From: Mycobacterium asiaticum
GTDB taxonomy: Bacteria > Actinomycetota > Actinomycetes > Mycobacteriales > Mycobacteriaceae
Direction of reading: 5' to 3'
Assembly: GCF_001673315.1 (NCBI RefSeq)
Contig: NZ_LZLQ01000154.1
Coordinates: 1 to 64,000 of the forward strand
DNA length: 64,000 nucleotides
In this document: one piece after another, positions 16,565 through 25,417 of the stretch
Layout of the letters: each line of letters opens with the position of its first letter
How positions within the stretch are numbered: the stretch's first letter is position 1
Position numbers and translations under genes: made by a program
Notes under the pieces: generated by a model
Databases searched by the model: none
Told to the model about the DNA's origin: nothing
What the model saw: only the letters and a program-made list of their open reading frames with translations

Positions 16565-16987
16565 ATGGCAGATGAGATGGCGCTGCTGGTAGCAGACATA
16601 TATGAGCTTGCTGGTCTACTGCGCCGCACAGGCGAAGCAGCCGCCGCCAGGGAGGGGCACACGCAAGCGCGATGGCAGCTGCTTAGCGCGGTCTCGTATC
16701 AAGCCCTGACCGTGCCCCAAGCTGCTCGCCGCCTTGGTGTTACACGTCAGGGGGTGCAGCGAGTGGCTAACGATTTGGTCGCTGGCGAGTTGGCCGAATT
16801 CAGCCCCAACCCCGACCACCGCACATCGCCGCTGCTGGTGCTTACCGAGAACGGTCGCCGCGTGCTCCGGGCGATCACCGAACGCGCCACAGACGTCAAC
16901 AACCGACTTGCTGACGCCATAACGCCCGCCGCGCTGCATGCGACCCGTGACACCTTAGAGCGGCTGATCATTACGCTGAAAAGCTGA
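16565..16987 (+). CDS. MarR-family transcriptional regulator
   Basis: A 140-residue winged-helix repressor. The helix-turn-helix is LTVPQAARRLGVTRQGVQRVANDL (about residues 48-71), followed by the wing with the conserved DHRTSPLLVLTENGR, which contains the family D-x-R. Flanking helices give the dimer. GGAGG lies four bases before the chosen ATG; a second in-frame ATG four codons later is also possible. It is divergent from the DUF1398 gene with a palindromic site between. The inducer is not predictable. Confidence 0.9.
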   Translation: MADEMALLVADIYELAGLLRRTGEAAAAREGHTQARWQLLSAVSYQALTVPQAARRLGVTRQGVQRVANDLVAGELAEFSPNPDHRTSPLLVLTENGRRVLRAITERATDVNNRLADAITPAALHATRDTLERLIITLKS

Positions 16988-17031
16988 GCCCTGCTAAGGA
17001 TAAGTAGGGCTAAGGATTCCATCACGAGTCC

Positions 17032-17053
17032 CTCAAGCATGCGTTCGACGAGT
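17032..17053 (+). pseudogene. Possible remnant of a flavodoxin-like gene
   Basis: CTCAAGCATGCGTTCGACGAG (17032-17052) matches 19 of 21 bases of 15751-15771, in the flavodoxin-like reductase gene, and reads LKHAFDES against LKHAFDQS. The rest of the surrounding 120 bases shows no clear homology. It may be a scar of a duplicated or replaced copy; chance is also possible. Confidence 0.3.
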
Positions 17054-17110
17054 CTTTGAGCTGTTCCCGCTTCCCTGGACTGAACAGCTCAGCTGATGGG
17101 CGCTGACGGA

Positions 17111-17935
17111 CTAGGTGTACGTCGGCCGGAACGCGTCGGCGGGTTGGGCCAGGGCCTGCGCCGAACTGGTTCCGATCGGGCCGTGCCGGTCGAAAAGGAT
17201 TGCGCTACCGGTGGCCACACCTGCGGTGCCGATGTGGTTCTGCGCCGCCAACCCGATGTACTCACCATCGGGCAACCGACTTGCCGTTACCGTGTAGTCA
17301 GCGTTGATGTACCGCAACCCGACTGTGCCCCAATGGGTGAGCGAGCTGGTTACGTCGCCCACGAAGGCCAGGCGAGTGAACGGAGTCAACGGATAACCGT
17401 CAACCATCGGACGGAACAGGCGCGTCCACGCGAATTTTTGGGAGTGCGACTGCTCCCACTCTCCGGCCGCGATACCGGGGTTGCCGGTCGACGTCGCGCC
17501 GTATCCCCAGATCAAAAACGGCATATCCGTTGGGAAGCCGACGGAGTTGGTCGGAATAGGCGGCATCCGCACTGGGGTCGACCACACCTTCCCGTCAGGA
17601 TGCTCACCTCGCCGCAGGAACAGCGCGCTGGCACGGGCGACCGTCCTACCGTTTTGTAAGAGCGCGCCGTCGATCACCTTGATGCGCCGTCCTTCCCGCT
17701 GCACCGAGGTCTGGATCTGCAGTGGCTCGAGCAGTGCCGGTCGCAACAGGTCGACGGTGATTCGAGCCGGAACGAAGTCCGGGTGGTCCGAGGCTCGTTC
17801 CAAGCCGAACTGCTCGATCCCCCAACCCAACAGGCCGCCGACGATCTGACCGCCCATGGCTGCGCCCCACGGGCCCCGCGTCATCGGGTTGGGCGAATAG
17901 AAATCACCGTCGACACTGAAGAACGACTCGGGCAT
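17111..17935 (-). CDS. Acyl-CoA thioesterase-like (hotdog) protein
   Basis: A 274-residue protein of the TesB-like thioesterase superfamily, with two hotdog repeats. The first half has the ARGPWGAAMGGQIVGGLLGWGIEQ helix and DFVPARITVDLLRPALLEPLQIQTSV strands; the second half repeats the pattern with VDGYPLTPFTRLAFVGDVTSSLTHWG. Members hydrolyse acyl-CoA thioesters. The ATG at 17935 gives a 61-base spacer to the divergent acyl-CoA ligase; a GTG at 17959 would add eight residues. The ligase and thioesterase together suggest activation and release of the same acyl chain. It is not part of the M. tuberculosis order at this place. Confidence 0.75.
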   Translation of the reverse strand: MPESFFSVDGDFYSPNPMTRGPWGAAMGGQIVGGLLGWGIEQFGLERASDHPDFVPARITVDLLRPALLEPLQIQTSVQREGRRIKVIDGALLQNGRTVARASALFLRRGEHPDGKVWSTPVRMPPIPTNSVGFPTDMPFLIWGYGATSTGNPGIAAGEWEQSHSQKFAWTRLFRPMVDGYPLTPFTRLAFVGDVTSSLTHWGTVGLRYINADYTVTASRLPDGEYIGLAAQNHIGTAGVATGSAILFDRHGPIGTSSAQALAQPADAFRPTYT

Positions 17936-17996
17936 GATGGCGTCATCTTCGATCGTCACCGCTATCACGATAAGACACGCGAGAGCGAGGTGCGGC

Positions 17997-19538
17997 ATGG
18001 CGGCACGCCTCCCTGTGACCGAAATTCCTCGTGACCGCAACCCATTCCCGCGATCCGGCGTATCCGTCGATGAGCACGGCATTGCCCACTACGACGGAAT
18101 CCCGGCGACGTTGCTCGACGTGCTGGCCGCCCAGGTCGCCGAGCGCCCGGACAGCGAGGCAGTGGTCGAACTGGGTTCGGATCGGTTGTCATACCGACAG
18201 TTGTGGGACGGCGCAGCGCGGGTTGCCGGCGGGCTACGCGCGGCCGGGTTGAACCGGGGTGACCGGGTCGCGGTGCGGTACCCCGCCGGCATCAACTGGG
18301 TGCTGGCGTTCTGGGGCACGGTGATGGCCGGAGGCATTGCCGTGGCGGTCAACACAAGGTCGGCCCAGCCCGAGGTCGATTTCGTGCTGTCGGATGCCGA
18401 GGCGCATATCGACCTGAGTCCGGCCACCCCGATGCCCGACGGCCGGCCCTACGTAACCGAGCAACTCGATCGCGCAGACGTTGCCGCGTTGTTCTACACA
18501 TCGGGTACCACCGGGCATCCCAAAGGTGTGCCGACCACCCACGAGGCGTTCCTGACCAATAACGAGAACGCAGTCCGCTGTCTTCGGCAGCCCAGGGACA
18601 TCGGCGAAGGGCTACGTACCCTCATCTCGGTGCCGCTGTTCCACGTAACCGGTTGCAATTCACAGCTTTTGGCGGCAACTGCGCTGGGCGGAGCGGCGGT
18701 GATCATGCCCGCACTCAATCTTGACCAGATGATCGCCACGCTGGGTGACGAGCGGATCTCCGTCATGGTGACCGTGCCGGCGATATATGCTCTCCTGTTG
18801 CGTCACAACGACTTCGGTGCCGCAGACGTGTCCGGGGTCCGCTGGGTGGGGTATGGCGGTGCGCCGATCGCACCCTCGTTGGTGCGGGCGGTCAAGGACG
18901 CCTTTCCGCAAGCCACCGTGTTCAACGGGTACGGAATGACCGAGACAGCCTCCCTGATGACCGCGCTGCCGGACGAGGAAGCCGTCGAGCACGCCGACTC
19001 GGTTGGCTACGCGGTGCCATCGGTGGACCTCGGCGTAAGCCCGATCAACGACGGGTCGGGCGATCTGGTGGGCGAATTGCTGACCCGCGGCGGCAACGTC
19101 ACTGCCGGTTACTGGAATCGGCCCGACGCTACGGCAGCCACATTCGTAGACGGCTGGCTGCACACCGGGGACGTGGTGCGCGTCGACGACGCCGGCCGGG
19201 TGCACATCGTCGATCGGCTCAAGGACATCATCAACCGCGGCGGGGAGAACATTTCCAGCGTTGAAGTTGAAGCCGCGCTGCTGGCAGCACCCGGCGTCAC
19301 TGACGCCTGCGTCCTAGCGGTGCCCGACGAGGTGATGGGTGAGAAAGTCGGCGCGGTGCTGGTCGGAGACGAGGTTGACGTGCCGGCGGTCCTCGAACAA
19401 TGCCGCGAGCAACTCGCCGACTACAAAGTTCCGCAGTACGTCAACGTGGTGACGACACCGTTGCCGCGCAACGCCGGCGGGAAACTGCTCAAGGGCAAGC
19501 TCCGCGACCAGGTCCAGTGGGGTTCCGCACTGCGCTGA
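17997..19538 (+). CDS. Fatty-acid/carboxylic acid-CoA ligase (FadD-like)
   Basis: A 513-residue adenylate-forming enzyme that would activate a carboxylic acid to acyl-AMP and then acyl-CoA. Motifs in order: P-loop YTSGTTGHPKGV, acyl-site helix FNGYGMTE, the D-G-W-L-H-T-G-D hinge approach, DRLKDIINRGGENIS, and the C-terminal Lys in NAGGKLLKGKLRD. Gln and Arg positions look standard, so it is probably active. The ATG at 17997 has a GAGG upstream; a GTG at 18015 is an alternative. It is divergent from the thioesterase gene, with the PE/PPE pair downstream. Chain length and substrate cannot be read from sequence. Confidence 0.9.
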   Translation: MAARLPVTEIPRDRNPFPRSGVSVDEHGIAHYDGIPATLLDVLAAQVAERPDSEAVVELGSDRLSYRQLWDGAARVAGGLRAAGLNRGDRVAVRYPAGINWVLAFWGTVMAGGIAVAVNTRSAQPEVDFVLSDAEAHIDLSPATPMPDGRPYVTEQLDRADVAALFYTSGTTGHPKGVPTTHEAFLTNNENAVRCLRQPRDIGEGLRTLISVPLFHVTGCNSQLLAATALGGAAVIMPALNLDQMIATLGDERISVMVTVPAIYALLLRHNDFGAADVSGVRWVGYGGAPIAPSLVRAVKDAFPQATVFNGYGMTETASLMTALPDEEAVEHADSVGYAVPSVDLGVSPINDGSGDLVGELLTRGGNVTAGYWNRPDATAATFVDGWLHTGDVVRVDDAGRVHIVDRLKDIINRGGENISSVEVEAALLAAPGVTDACVLAVPDEVMGEKVGAVLVGDEVDVPAVLEQCREQLADYKVPQYVNVVTTPLPRNAGGKLLKGKLRDQVQWGSALR

Positions 19539-19730
19539 GTCGAGACGTCCCCAGTCCGGCGAAGGAATTTCGCGTTACGCGCCCTGTCTTGGCGCCTTTT
19601 ACCACGGCAAAGTGACACGCTCAATTCGGCAGTGCCATGAACGCGTCGCATGCGCCGTCGCGCCGCCCGGGGATGCGGCTCGTCAGCAAACAAGTCACCG
19701 TCCGCACGTTCTGAATACAAGGAGCACCGA

Positions 19731-20519
19731 ATGTCATTTTTGACTGCACAGCCCGAAGAGTTAGCCGCTGCAGCGGGAAAGTTGCGCGGCGTGGGCGCCC
19801 AACAGGTGGCACAGAACCTGGCTGCCGCCGTCCCGACCACTATCGGTGTCGTGCCCGCCGCTGCCGACGAGGTGTCCGCGTTGCAGGCGTCGTTGTTCAG
19901 CGCATACGGCAACTTGTACCAGCAGGTCAGCGCGGAGGCCGCAGCCATGTACGACACGTTCGTGGACACCCTGGGAACCAGCGCCGGGACCTATGCCGAC
20001 ACCGAGGCAGCCAACTCGGCTGCGGCATCCTCGCCGTTGTCGCCAAGTGCTGCCGCGCCGGCGGCGACGACCCCGCTGTCGGGCATTGCCGACGTGATCG
20101 ACGTCGGCATTGGCAACTCGGCCTCGGCCATGTCAAACCTGCTGGGACTGGGCAACGGCGGTCTACTGGTACCGGCCGACCAGGGCGCAGCTGCAGAAGG
20201 TGCCGCTGCGGGTGCCGCCGCGGAATCGGCTGCCGCGGTGGAACTTGGTGCCGTCCCCGTGACTGGCGGTTTAGGCGGGGCACCATCCGTCGGCGCGCTG
20301 TCGGTCCCGCCGGCTTGGACGGGACCGGCAACCCTGGTCGCGAGTGCCTCGGCACCAGAGCTAACCGGTTGGACAGGAGCCGCGCCGGCGGCGCCCCAAG
20401 CGACGGCGCTGCTTCCCGGCATGCCTGGGCTAGCGGCGGCAACCCGCAATAGTGCCGGATTCGGAGCGCCGCGGTACGGAGTGAAACCGATCGTCATGGC
20501 ACGCCTGGTGACCAGCTAA
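19731..20519 (+). CDS. PE27: PE-family protein with an SVP-type tail
   Basis: A 262-residue PE protein. The PE domain (about 1-100) starts MSFLTAQPEELAAAAGKL and carries the type VII secretion signal Y-x-D-x-E in YADTEAANSAA, so export through an ESX system is expected. The Ala-rich C-terminal part ends with ALSVPPAWTG and APRYGVKPIVM, motifs otherwise typical of PPE-SVP proteins, and the adjacent PPE has the same two motifs. GGAG lies seven bases upstream of the ATG. The PE gene precedes the PPE gene by 24 bases, the usual arrangement for co-secreted heterodimers. The symbol is given by position and N-terminal similarity. Confidence 0.85.
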   Translation: MSFLTAQPEELAAAAGKLRGVGAQQVAQNLAAAVPTTIGVVPAAADEVSALQASLFSAYGNLYQQVSAEAAAMYDTFVDTLGTSAGTYADTEAANSAAASSPLSPSAAAPAATTPLSGIADVIDVGIGNSASAMSNLLGLGNGGLLVPADQGAAAEGAAAGAAAESAAAVELGAVPVTGGLGGAPSVGALSVPPAWTGPATLVASASAPELTGWTGAAPAAPQATALLPGMPGLAAATRNSAGFGAPRYGVKPIVMARLVTS

Positions 20520-20543
20520 CCTTCAGAAAGGGATTGATTAACA

Positions 20544-21692
20544 ATGGATTTCGGATCTTTGCCGCCAGAAATCAACTCCGCGCGGATGTACGCCGGTGCC
20601 GGCGCCGCCCCGATGATGGCGGCCGCGGCGGCCTGGAACGGCCTCGCGGTCGAATTGAACACGACAGCGGATTCGTTCGAGTCGGTGATCGCGCAGTTGA
20701 CCACCGAACAGTGGATGGGCCCTGCGTCGCTGTCGATGGCCGCCGCGGCGCAACCCTTTCTAGTCTGGTTGACCTCGACCGCCGAATCCACGGCGCTGGC
20801 GGGTTCACAGGCTATGGCGTCGGCGGCCGCCTTCGAGGCCGCATACGCCATGACAGTGCCCCCGGCCGAGGTTGCCGCCAACAGGGCGCTGCTAGCCATG
20901 CTGGTAGCAACCAACGTCTTAGGCCAGAACACACCGGCCATCGCCGCCACCGAGGCGCAGTACGGCCAGATGTGGGCACAGGATGCGCTGGCCATGTATG
21001 GGTATGCCGCGTCTTCGGCGGTCGCCGGGAGACTGAACCCATTGGCCGCGCCCGCCCAGACCACTAACCCCGCCGGCATCGTCAACCAAGCCGCTGCGGT
21101 CAGCCAGGCCGCCGCGTCGAGTTCTGTTCAGCAGGTGGGTCTGACGAACCTGATCAACACCGTGCCCGAGAGCGTCATGAGCCTGGCCTCACCGGCGGCG
21201 GCAACTGCGGCGCCACTGGACGCGATCACCCAGGACATCACCGATCTACTGGGCAGCGACCTCGTAGAAGAGGCAATTGACGGCGCCATCAACACCGGAG
21301 CTTGGTTCACCACGGCCGGAATTGTCACCGGAGTGTTCCTGCAGCACACCCTTAATACCCTGCCCGCAGTTGGGGCAGCTGGACTTGGCCCTGCCGGGGC
21401 AGCGGCCCTGGCAGGGACAGCGGCGCCGCTTGAGGCCGCAGTCACGCCGCTGATGGGCGCGGCGTCCTCGGTAGGTGGACTGTCGGTGCCGGCGGGTTGG
21501 TCTACCGCCACACCGGCTACCGCCGCAGCGGCCACGGTTGCCAACGGCAGCGGATGGAGCGTACCCGAGGATGCCACGCCGGTCGCCGGGATACCCGGCG
21601 CGCCGGGCATGGCGGCGACGAAGGGCGCGGGTTCCTATGCCGGACCGCGATATGGCTTCAAACCCGTGGTCATGCCGAAGGTCGTCGTCTGA
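20544..21692 (+). CDS. PPE-family protein, PPE-SVP subgroup
   Basis: A 382-residue PPE protein starting MDFGSLPPEINSARMYAG. The PPE domain (about 1-180) has the W-x-G motif in EQWMGPASL, used for partner binding and export, and the helical hairpin typical of the family. The C-terminal half has GGLSVPAGW (SVP motif) and ends PRYGFKPVVMPKVVV. It should pair with the PE protein encoded immediately upstream and leave the cell through an ESX system. M. tuberculosis has PPE44 (also 382 residues) and PPE43 around PE27, so this is one of those or a close relative; I cannot say which. Confidence 0.92.
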   Translation: MDFGSLPPEINSARMYAGAGAAPMMAAAAAWNGLAVELNTTADSFESVIAQLTTEQWMGPASLSMAAAAQPFLVWLTSTAESTALAGSQAMASAAAFEAAYAMTVPPAEVAANRALLAMLVATNVLGQNTPAIAATEAQYGQMWAQDALAMYGYAASSAVAGRLNPLAAPAQTTNPAGIVNQAAAVSQAAASSSVQQVGLTNLINTVPESVMSLASPAAATAAPLDAITQDITDLLGSDLVEEAIDGAINTGAWFTTAGIVTGVFLQHTLNTLPAVGAAGLGPAGAAALAGTAAPLEAAVTPLMGAASSVGGLSVPAGWSTATPATAAAATVANGSGWSVPEDATPVAGIPGAPGMAATKGAGSYAGPRYGFKPVVMPKVVV

Positions 21693-21766
21693 GCGGGTTA
21701 CCACCGCCCACAACGACTGTGATGCCCTGCCGGGCAGCTTTGGACCTAGGTCGTACGCTATGGCCT

Positions 21767-24700
21767 ATGCGGCCATCACCGCGCGATGCCGAGTCGACCC
21801 TGCTGATTGCCAACCGCGGCGAGATCGCGCTCCGAATAATCCGCACCGCAACCGAATTAGGTATCCACACCGTCGCGATTTACGCCGACGACGACGCCGA
21901 AAGCCCGCATGTTCACGCAGCCGACGAAGCACTGCGGGTGGCGGCTTACCTGGACCAGGCGGCGATACTGGCGGCAGCCAAGGACTCTGGCGCCGAGGTG
22001 ATTCATCCCGGCTACGGATTCCTCAGTGAGAACGCCGAATTCGCCCGGGCCTGCGCGTCCGCTGGTTACACGTTCGTAGGCCCGGATGCCGACGTGCTGC
22101 AGTTGGTGGGAAACAAATCGTCGGCGCGCGCTGCGGCCATCGCGGCCGGCGTGCCGGTGCTTGCCGCCACCGACGGGCCGAGCAGCGTCCAGGACGTCCG
22201 TGCATTTTTCGCCGCCGGGACTGGCCCGATCATGATCAAGGCCTTGGCGGGAGGCGGCGGCCGCGGGATGCGCAAAGTCGAACGCGCCGACCAGATCGAC
22301 AGCGCCTACCGGCAATGCGCCGCCGAGGCTGAGCTGGGGTTCGGCAACCCGGCGGTCTTTGCCGAGGCCCTACTGGTCGGTGCACGACATATCGAAGTGC
22401 AGATCGTGGCCGCGCCGGTCGGCCGTCAAACCCACGCGCTGGCGCTGGGTGACCGTGATTGCAGCATCCAGCGTCGGTACCAAAAGCTCGTGGAGATGGC
22501 GCCCGCGCCTTACCTTTCCGACGATGTGCGTCGTGCCCTGCACGGGTCCGCGGCCCGCCTGTGCGCCAGATTGGGCCTGCACGGACTGGCCACCGTCGAA
22601 TTCCTGCTGAAAGAGGATGACTTCGTCTTCCTCGAAATCAACCCCCGAATCCAGGTGGAGCACACCGTCACCGAGGAAGTCACGGGCGTCGATCTGGTGG
22701 CGATACAGCTGGCCATCGCCAGCGGGATGTCCTACGGCGACCTTGGCGTCCCCGCCGGAATCGCTTCGGACGGAACCGAAGTCATCGGCGATCCCGCCGA
22801 GAGAACGGGCATCGCCATCCAGGCCCGAGTCAACATGGAGACCGTAATGCCCGACGGTTCCGTGCTGCCCGCGACGGGAACCATGACCGCATTTACCCCG
22901 CCGAGCGGTCCGGGGGTGCGCGTGGACACCTATGGGCGGGCAGGGTTGGTTGCCAGCCCTAGATACGACTCGCTATTGGCCAAGGTCATCACACACGTGC
23001 GAGGCACCTCGCTGTCGGCGGCGGTCCGCAAGCTCCGTACCGCTTTGAGCGAGTTCACCGTCGAAGGCATAGCCACCAATATCGACTTGTTGCGGGGGTT
23101 GTTGGCAGCCAGTGAGTTTCAGCTGGGTGAGGTTTCGACGGGCTTCCTCGACGAGCAGCTTCCCGCACTTGTCGCGTCATTGTCGCGGGCTCCGCAGCAG
23201 CATGCCCACGCCGGCGTCGAGCTCTACCCCGGTGAGGAAGTGCTTCGTGCGCAGCTAGCGGGAATCGTCGTCGAAGTAGCGGCCGAAGCAACCGAACTTG
23301 CCGCAGGTGAAGATGTCGTGGTGTTGGAAGCCATGAAAATGCAACACGTTTTGGCCGCACCTGATGCGTTGCGGACGGTCCGTACCCTTGTCCGCCCAGG
23401 TGAGGTGGTGGGTACCGGCGATCCGTTGGTGGTGTACGTCCGAACCGGTGTCGGTGGCGGGATTGAATCAAGCTCCGACGCAACCGATCTCGACCAGCAC
23501 CGTGCCGACCTCGACGCAGTGCGCCAACGGCATCTGGTCACGCTGGACGAGGGCCGGGAAGCCGCGGTTGCCAAGCGGCACAAGCAAGGGCGCCGGACCG
23601 CACGGGAGAACATCGCCGACCTGGTCGACGCGGACAGCTTCCTGGAGTACGGCGCCCTGGTGATTGCCGCGCAACGCAGCAGGCGCTCCGAGGAGGACTT
23701 GATCGCCAACACGCCGGCCGACGGATTGGTCGCAGGTCTGGCGACCATCGGTGCGGACCGGTTCGGACGTGACGCCGCGGAGGCCGTCGTGGTGTCCTAC
23801 GACTACACCGTTCTCGCCGGGACGCAGGGCATGCGGAACCACGCCAAGACCGACCGCGTCTTCGGCCTCGCCGCGCGAAAGCGGTTGCCGGTGGTGCTGT
23901 TTGCCGAGGGTGGTGGTGGCCGACCCGGGGACACCGACGTCGGCGGCGTAGCCGGACTGGACGTGCCGACCTTTCGGATGCTGGCGGGCCTGTCCGGCAT
24001 GGTGCCGTTGGTGTCGATCGTCTCCGGTCGTTGCTTCGCCGGGAACGCGGCGCTGGCCGGCGTCTGCGACGTGATCATCGCCACGCCCGACGCCAATATC
24101 GGAATGGGCGGGCCCGCGATGATCGAGGGTGGGGGGCTTGGCGTCTTTCCGCCGGAAGCGATCGGACCGATTGATGTCCAACGACGCAACGGCGTAGTCG
24201 ATCTGGTCGCCCGCGACGAGGCGCACGCGGTGGCGCTTGCCAAGCAGTACCTGGCGTACTTCCAAGGCGCGGTGGACGATTGGGCAGCGCCGGATCCCCG
24301 GTTGTCTCGACATGTGGTACCGCAGAACCGGTTACGCGCTTACGACGTGCATCGGGCGATCGAGGCGATCGTGGACGTGGGCTCGGTGCTGGAACTGCGT
24401 CCCGACTATGGCGTCGGAATCGTGACCGCGCTGGTTCGGGTCGAGGGCGTGGCCTATGGTCTGATCGCCAACAGCAGTCACCACCTCGGCGGTGCGATCG
24501 ACGCAGAGGCGGCCGACAAGGCCGGTGAATTTCTCTCCCTGTGCCAGGCGTTTCGGCTGCCTGTCGTATCGCTGTGCGATACACCAGGGTTCATGGTCGG
24601 ACCGGAAGCGGAGAAGGACGCGGCAGTCCGGCGATTCGGCCGGATGTTCGTTCTCGGTGCGCAATTGAGCGTGCCGTTCGGAATGATCATCCTGCGCAAG

Positions 24701-25000
24701 GGATACGGGCTGGGCGCGATGGCGATGGCCGGCGGTTCGTTTCATGCGCCGCAGTTCACCGTTGCCTGGCCCACGGGTGAGATCGGCGGCATGGGGTTGG
24801 AAGGCGCTGTGCGCCTCGGGTTCGGCAAGGAACTGGCCGCGGCCGCCGACGAGGTGGAGCGACAGGCGTTATTCGAAAAGCTGGTCGCCGCAGCCTATGA
24901 GCACGGCAAGGCTCTGCGCGCCGCCACCACGTTCGAGTTGGACGACGTCATCGATCCCGCTGAGTCCCGGAGCTGGATCACCCGGCTCCGGGCGCTCTGA
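21767..25000 (+). CDS. Single-chain multidomain acyl-CoA carboxylase (BC-BCCP-CT)
   Basis: A 1077-residue protein that unites all acyl-CoA carboxylase functions. Residues 1-450 are biotin carboxylase (ANRGEIALRIIR, ATP-grasp loop GGGGRGMR, EINPRIQVEHTVTE). The biotin carrier has the biotinylated Lys at K524 in EAMKMQ. Residues about 580-1077 are a carboxyltransferase of the propionyl/acetyl-CoA type. It matches the architecture of the long-chain acyl-CoA carboxylase (LCC) described from M. avium subsp. paratuberculosis, which carboxylates a range of acyl-CoAs. Carboxylated acyl-CoAs feed lipid synthesis. The ATG at 21767 follows the PPE gene by 74 bases; the longer frame upstream is inside the PPE gene and rejected. 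Confidence 0.93.
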   Translation: MRPSPRDAESTLLIANRGEIALRIIRTATELGIHTVAIYADDDAESPHVHAADEALRVAAYLDQAAILAAAKDSGAEVIHPGYGFLSENAEFARACASAGYTFVGPDADVLQLVGNKSSARAAAIAAGVPVLAATDGPSSVQDVRAFFAAGTGPIMIKALAGGGGRGMRKVERADQIDSAYRQCAAEAELGFGNPAVFAEALLVGARHIEVQIVAAPVGRQTHALALGDRDCSIQRRYQKLVEMAPAPYLSDDVRRALHGSAARLCARLGLHGLATVEFLLKEDDFVFLEINPRIQVEHTVTEEVTGVDLVAIQLAIASGMSYGDLGVPAGIASDGTEVIGDPAERTGIAIQARVNMETVMPDGSVLPATGTMTAFTPPSGPGVRVDTYGRAGLVASPRYDSLLAKVITHVRGTSLSAAVRKLRTALSEFTVEGIATNIDLLRGLLAASEFQLGEVSTGFLDEQLPALVASLSRAPQQHAHAGVELYPGEEVLRAQLAGIVVEVAAEATELAAGEDVVVLEAMKMQHVLAAPDALRTVRTLVRPGEVVGTGDPLVVYVRTGVGGGIESSSDATDLDQHRADLDAVRQRHLVTLDEGREAAVAKRHKQGRRTARENIADLVDADSFLEYGALVIAAQRSRRSEEDLIANTPADGLVAGLATIGADRFGRDAAEAVVVSYDYTVLAGTQGMRNHAKTDRVFGLAARKRLPVVLFAEGGGGRPGDTDVGGVAGLDVPTFRMLAGLSGMVPLVSIVSGRCFAGNAALAGVCDVIIATPDANIGMGGPAMIEGGGLGVFPPEAIGPIDVQRRNGVVDLVARDEAHAVALAKQYLAYFQGAVDDWAAPDPRLSRHVVPQNRLRAYDVHRAIEAIVDVGSVLELRPDYGVGIVTALVRVEGVAYGLIANSSHHLGGAIDAEAADKAGEFLSLCQAFRLPVVSLCDTPGFMVGPEAEKDAAVRRFGRMFVLGAQLSVPFGMIILRKGYGLGAMAMAGGSFHAPQFTVAWPTGEIGGMGLEGAVRLGFGKELAAAADEVERQALFEKLVAAAYEHGKALRAATTFELDDVIDPAESRSWITRLRAL

Positions 25001-25012
25001 ACGGGTCAGATG

Positions 25013-25360
25013 TCAGCCGTGGCCGGAACCGCAGCCGACGCCGGGCAGACAGCCCTCACCGCCGGGAATGCCTCCGGGCCCCCAGAACTGGCCACCGTTG
25101 CCGCAGCCGACGCCTGGGATGCAACCCTGGCCACCGGGGCCGCCTTCGGGACCACCGTTGACGCCACCCGAACCGCAGTTACCGTTGGGATCGCAACCGC
25201 CGCCGCCCGGGTCCAGGGGGATGAAGTGAGTAATGCCGGTGCTGGGGGTGCTCGGCCCCGCCGCAACAACATCGGCTGAGGCCATCGGCGCCGCAGCGAT
25301 CGCTGTAGCGACAGCCCCGGCCACCACCAGTGGTTTCATGAGGTTTAGTTTCGCTAACAT
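25013..25360 (-). CDS. Small secreted Gly/Cys-rich protein
   Basis: A 115-residue protein with a clear Sec signal peptide (MLAKLNLMKP, hydrophobic core, APMASA, cleavage near residue 29). The mature part is mostly Gly, Pro and Asn with six Cys in pairs. GC(I/L)PGVGCG(N/S)G occurs twice, separated by a GGxFWGPGGIPG spacer, and CDPNGNCGSGG is a shorter version. The Cys pairs could form small disulfide loops or bind metal. It faces the carboxylase gene end to end with 12 bases between. The start could also be four codons upstream (25372). I do not recognise a function. Confidence 0.72.
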   Translation of the reverse strand: MLAKLNLMKPLVVAGAVATAIAAAPMASADVVAAGPSTPSTGITHFIPLDPGGGGCDPNGNCGSGGVNGGPEGGPGGQGCIPGVGCGNGGQFWGPGGIPGGEGCLPGVGCGSGHG

Positions 25361-25417
25361 GCGCTTTCGCATACCACGTGTGGCGGCGTTGAAAACCTAA
25401 AAAACAAGATCGGGCGG

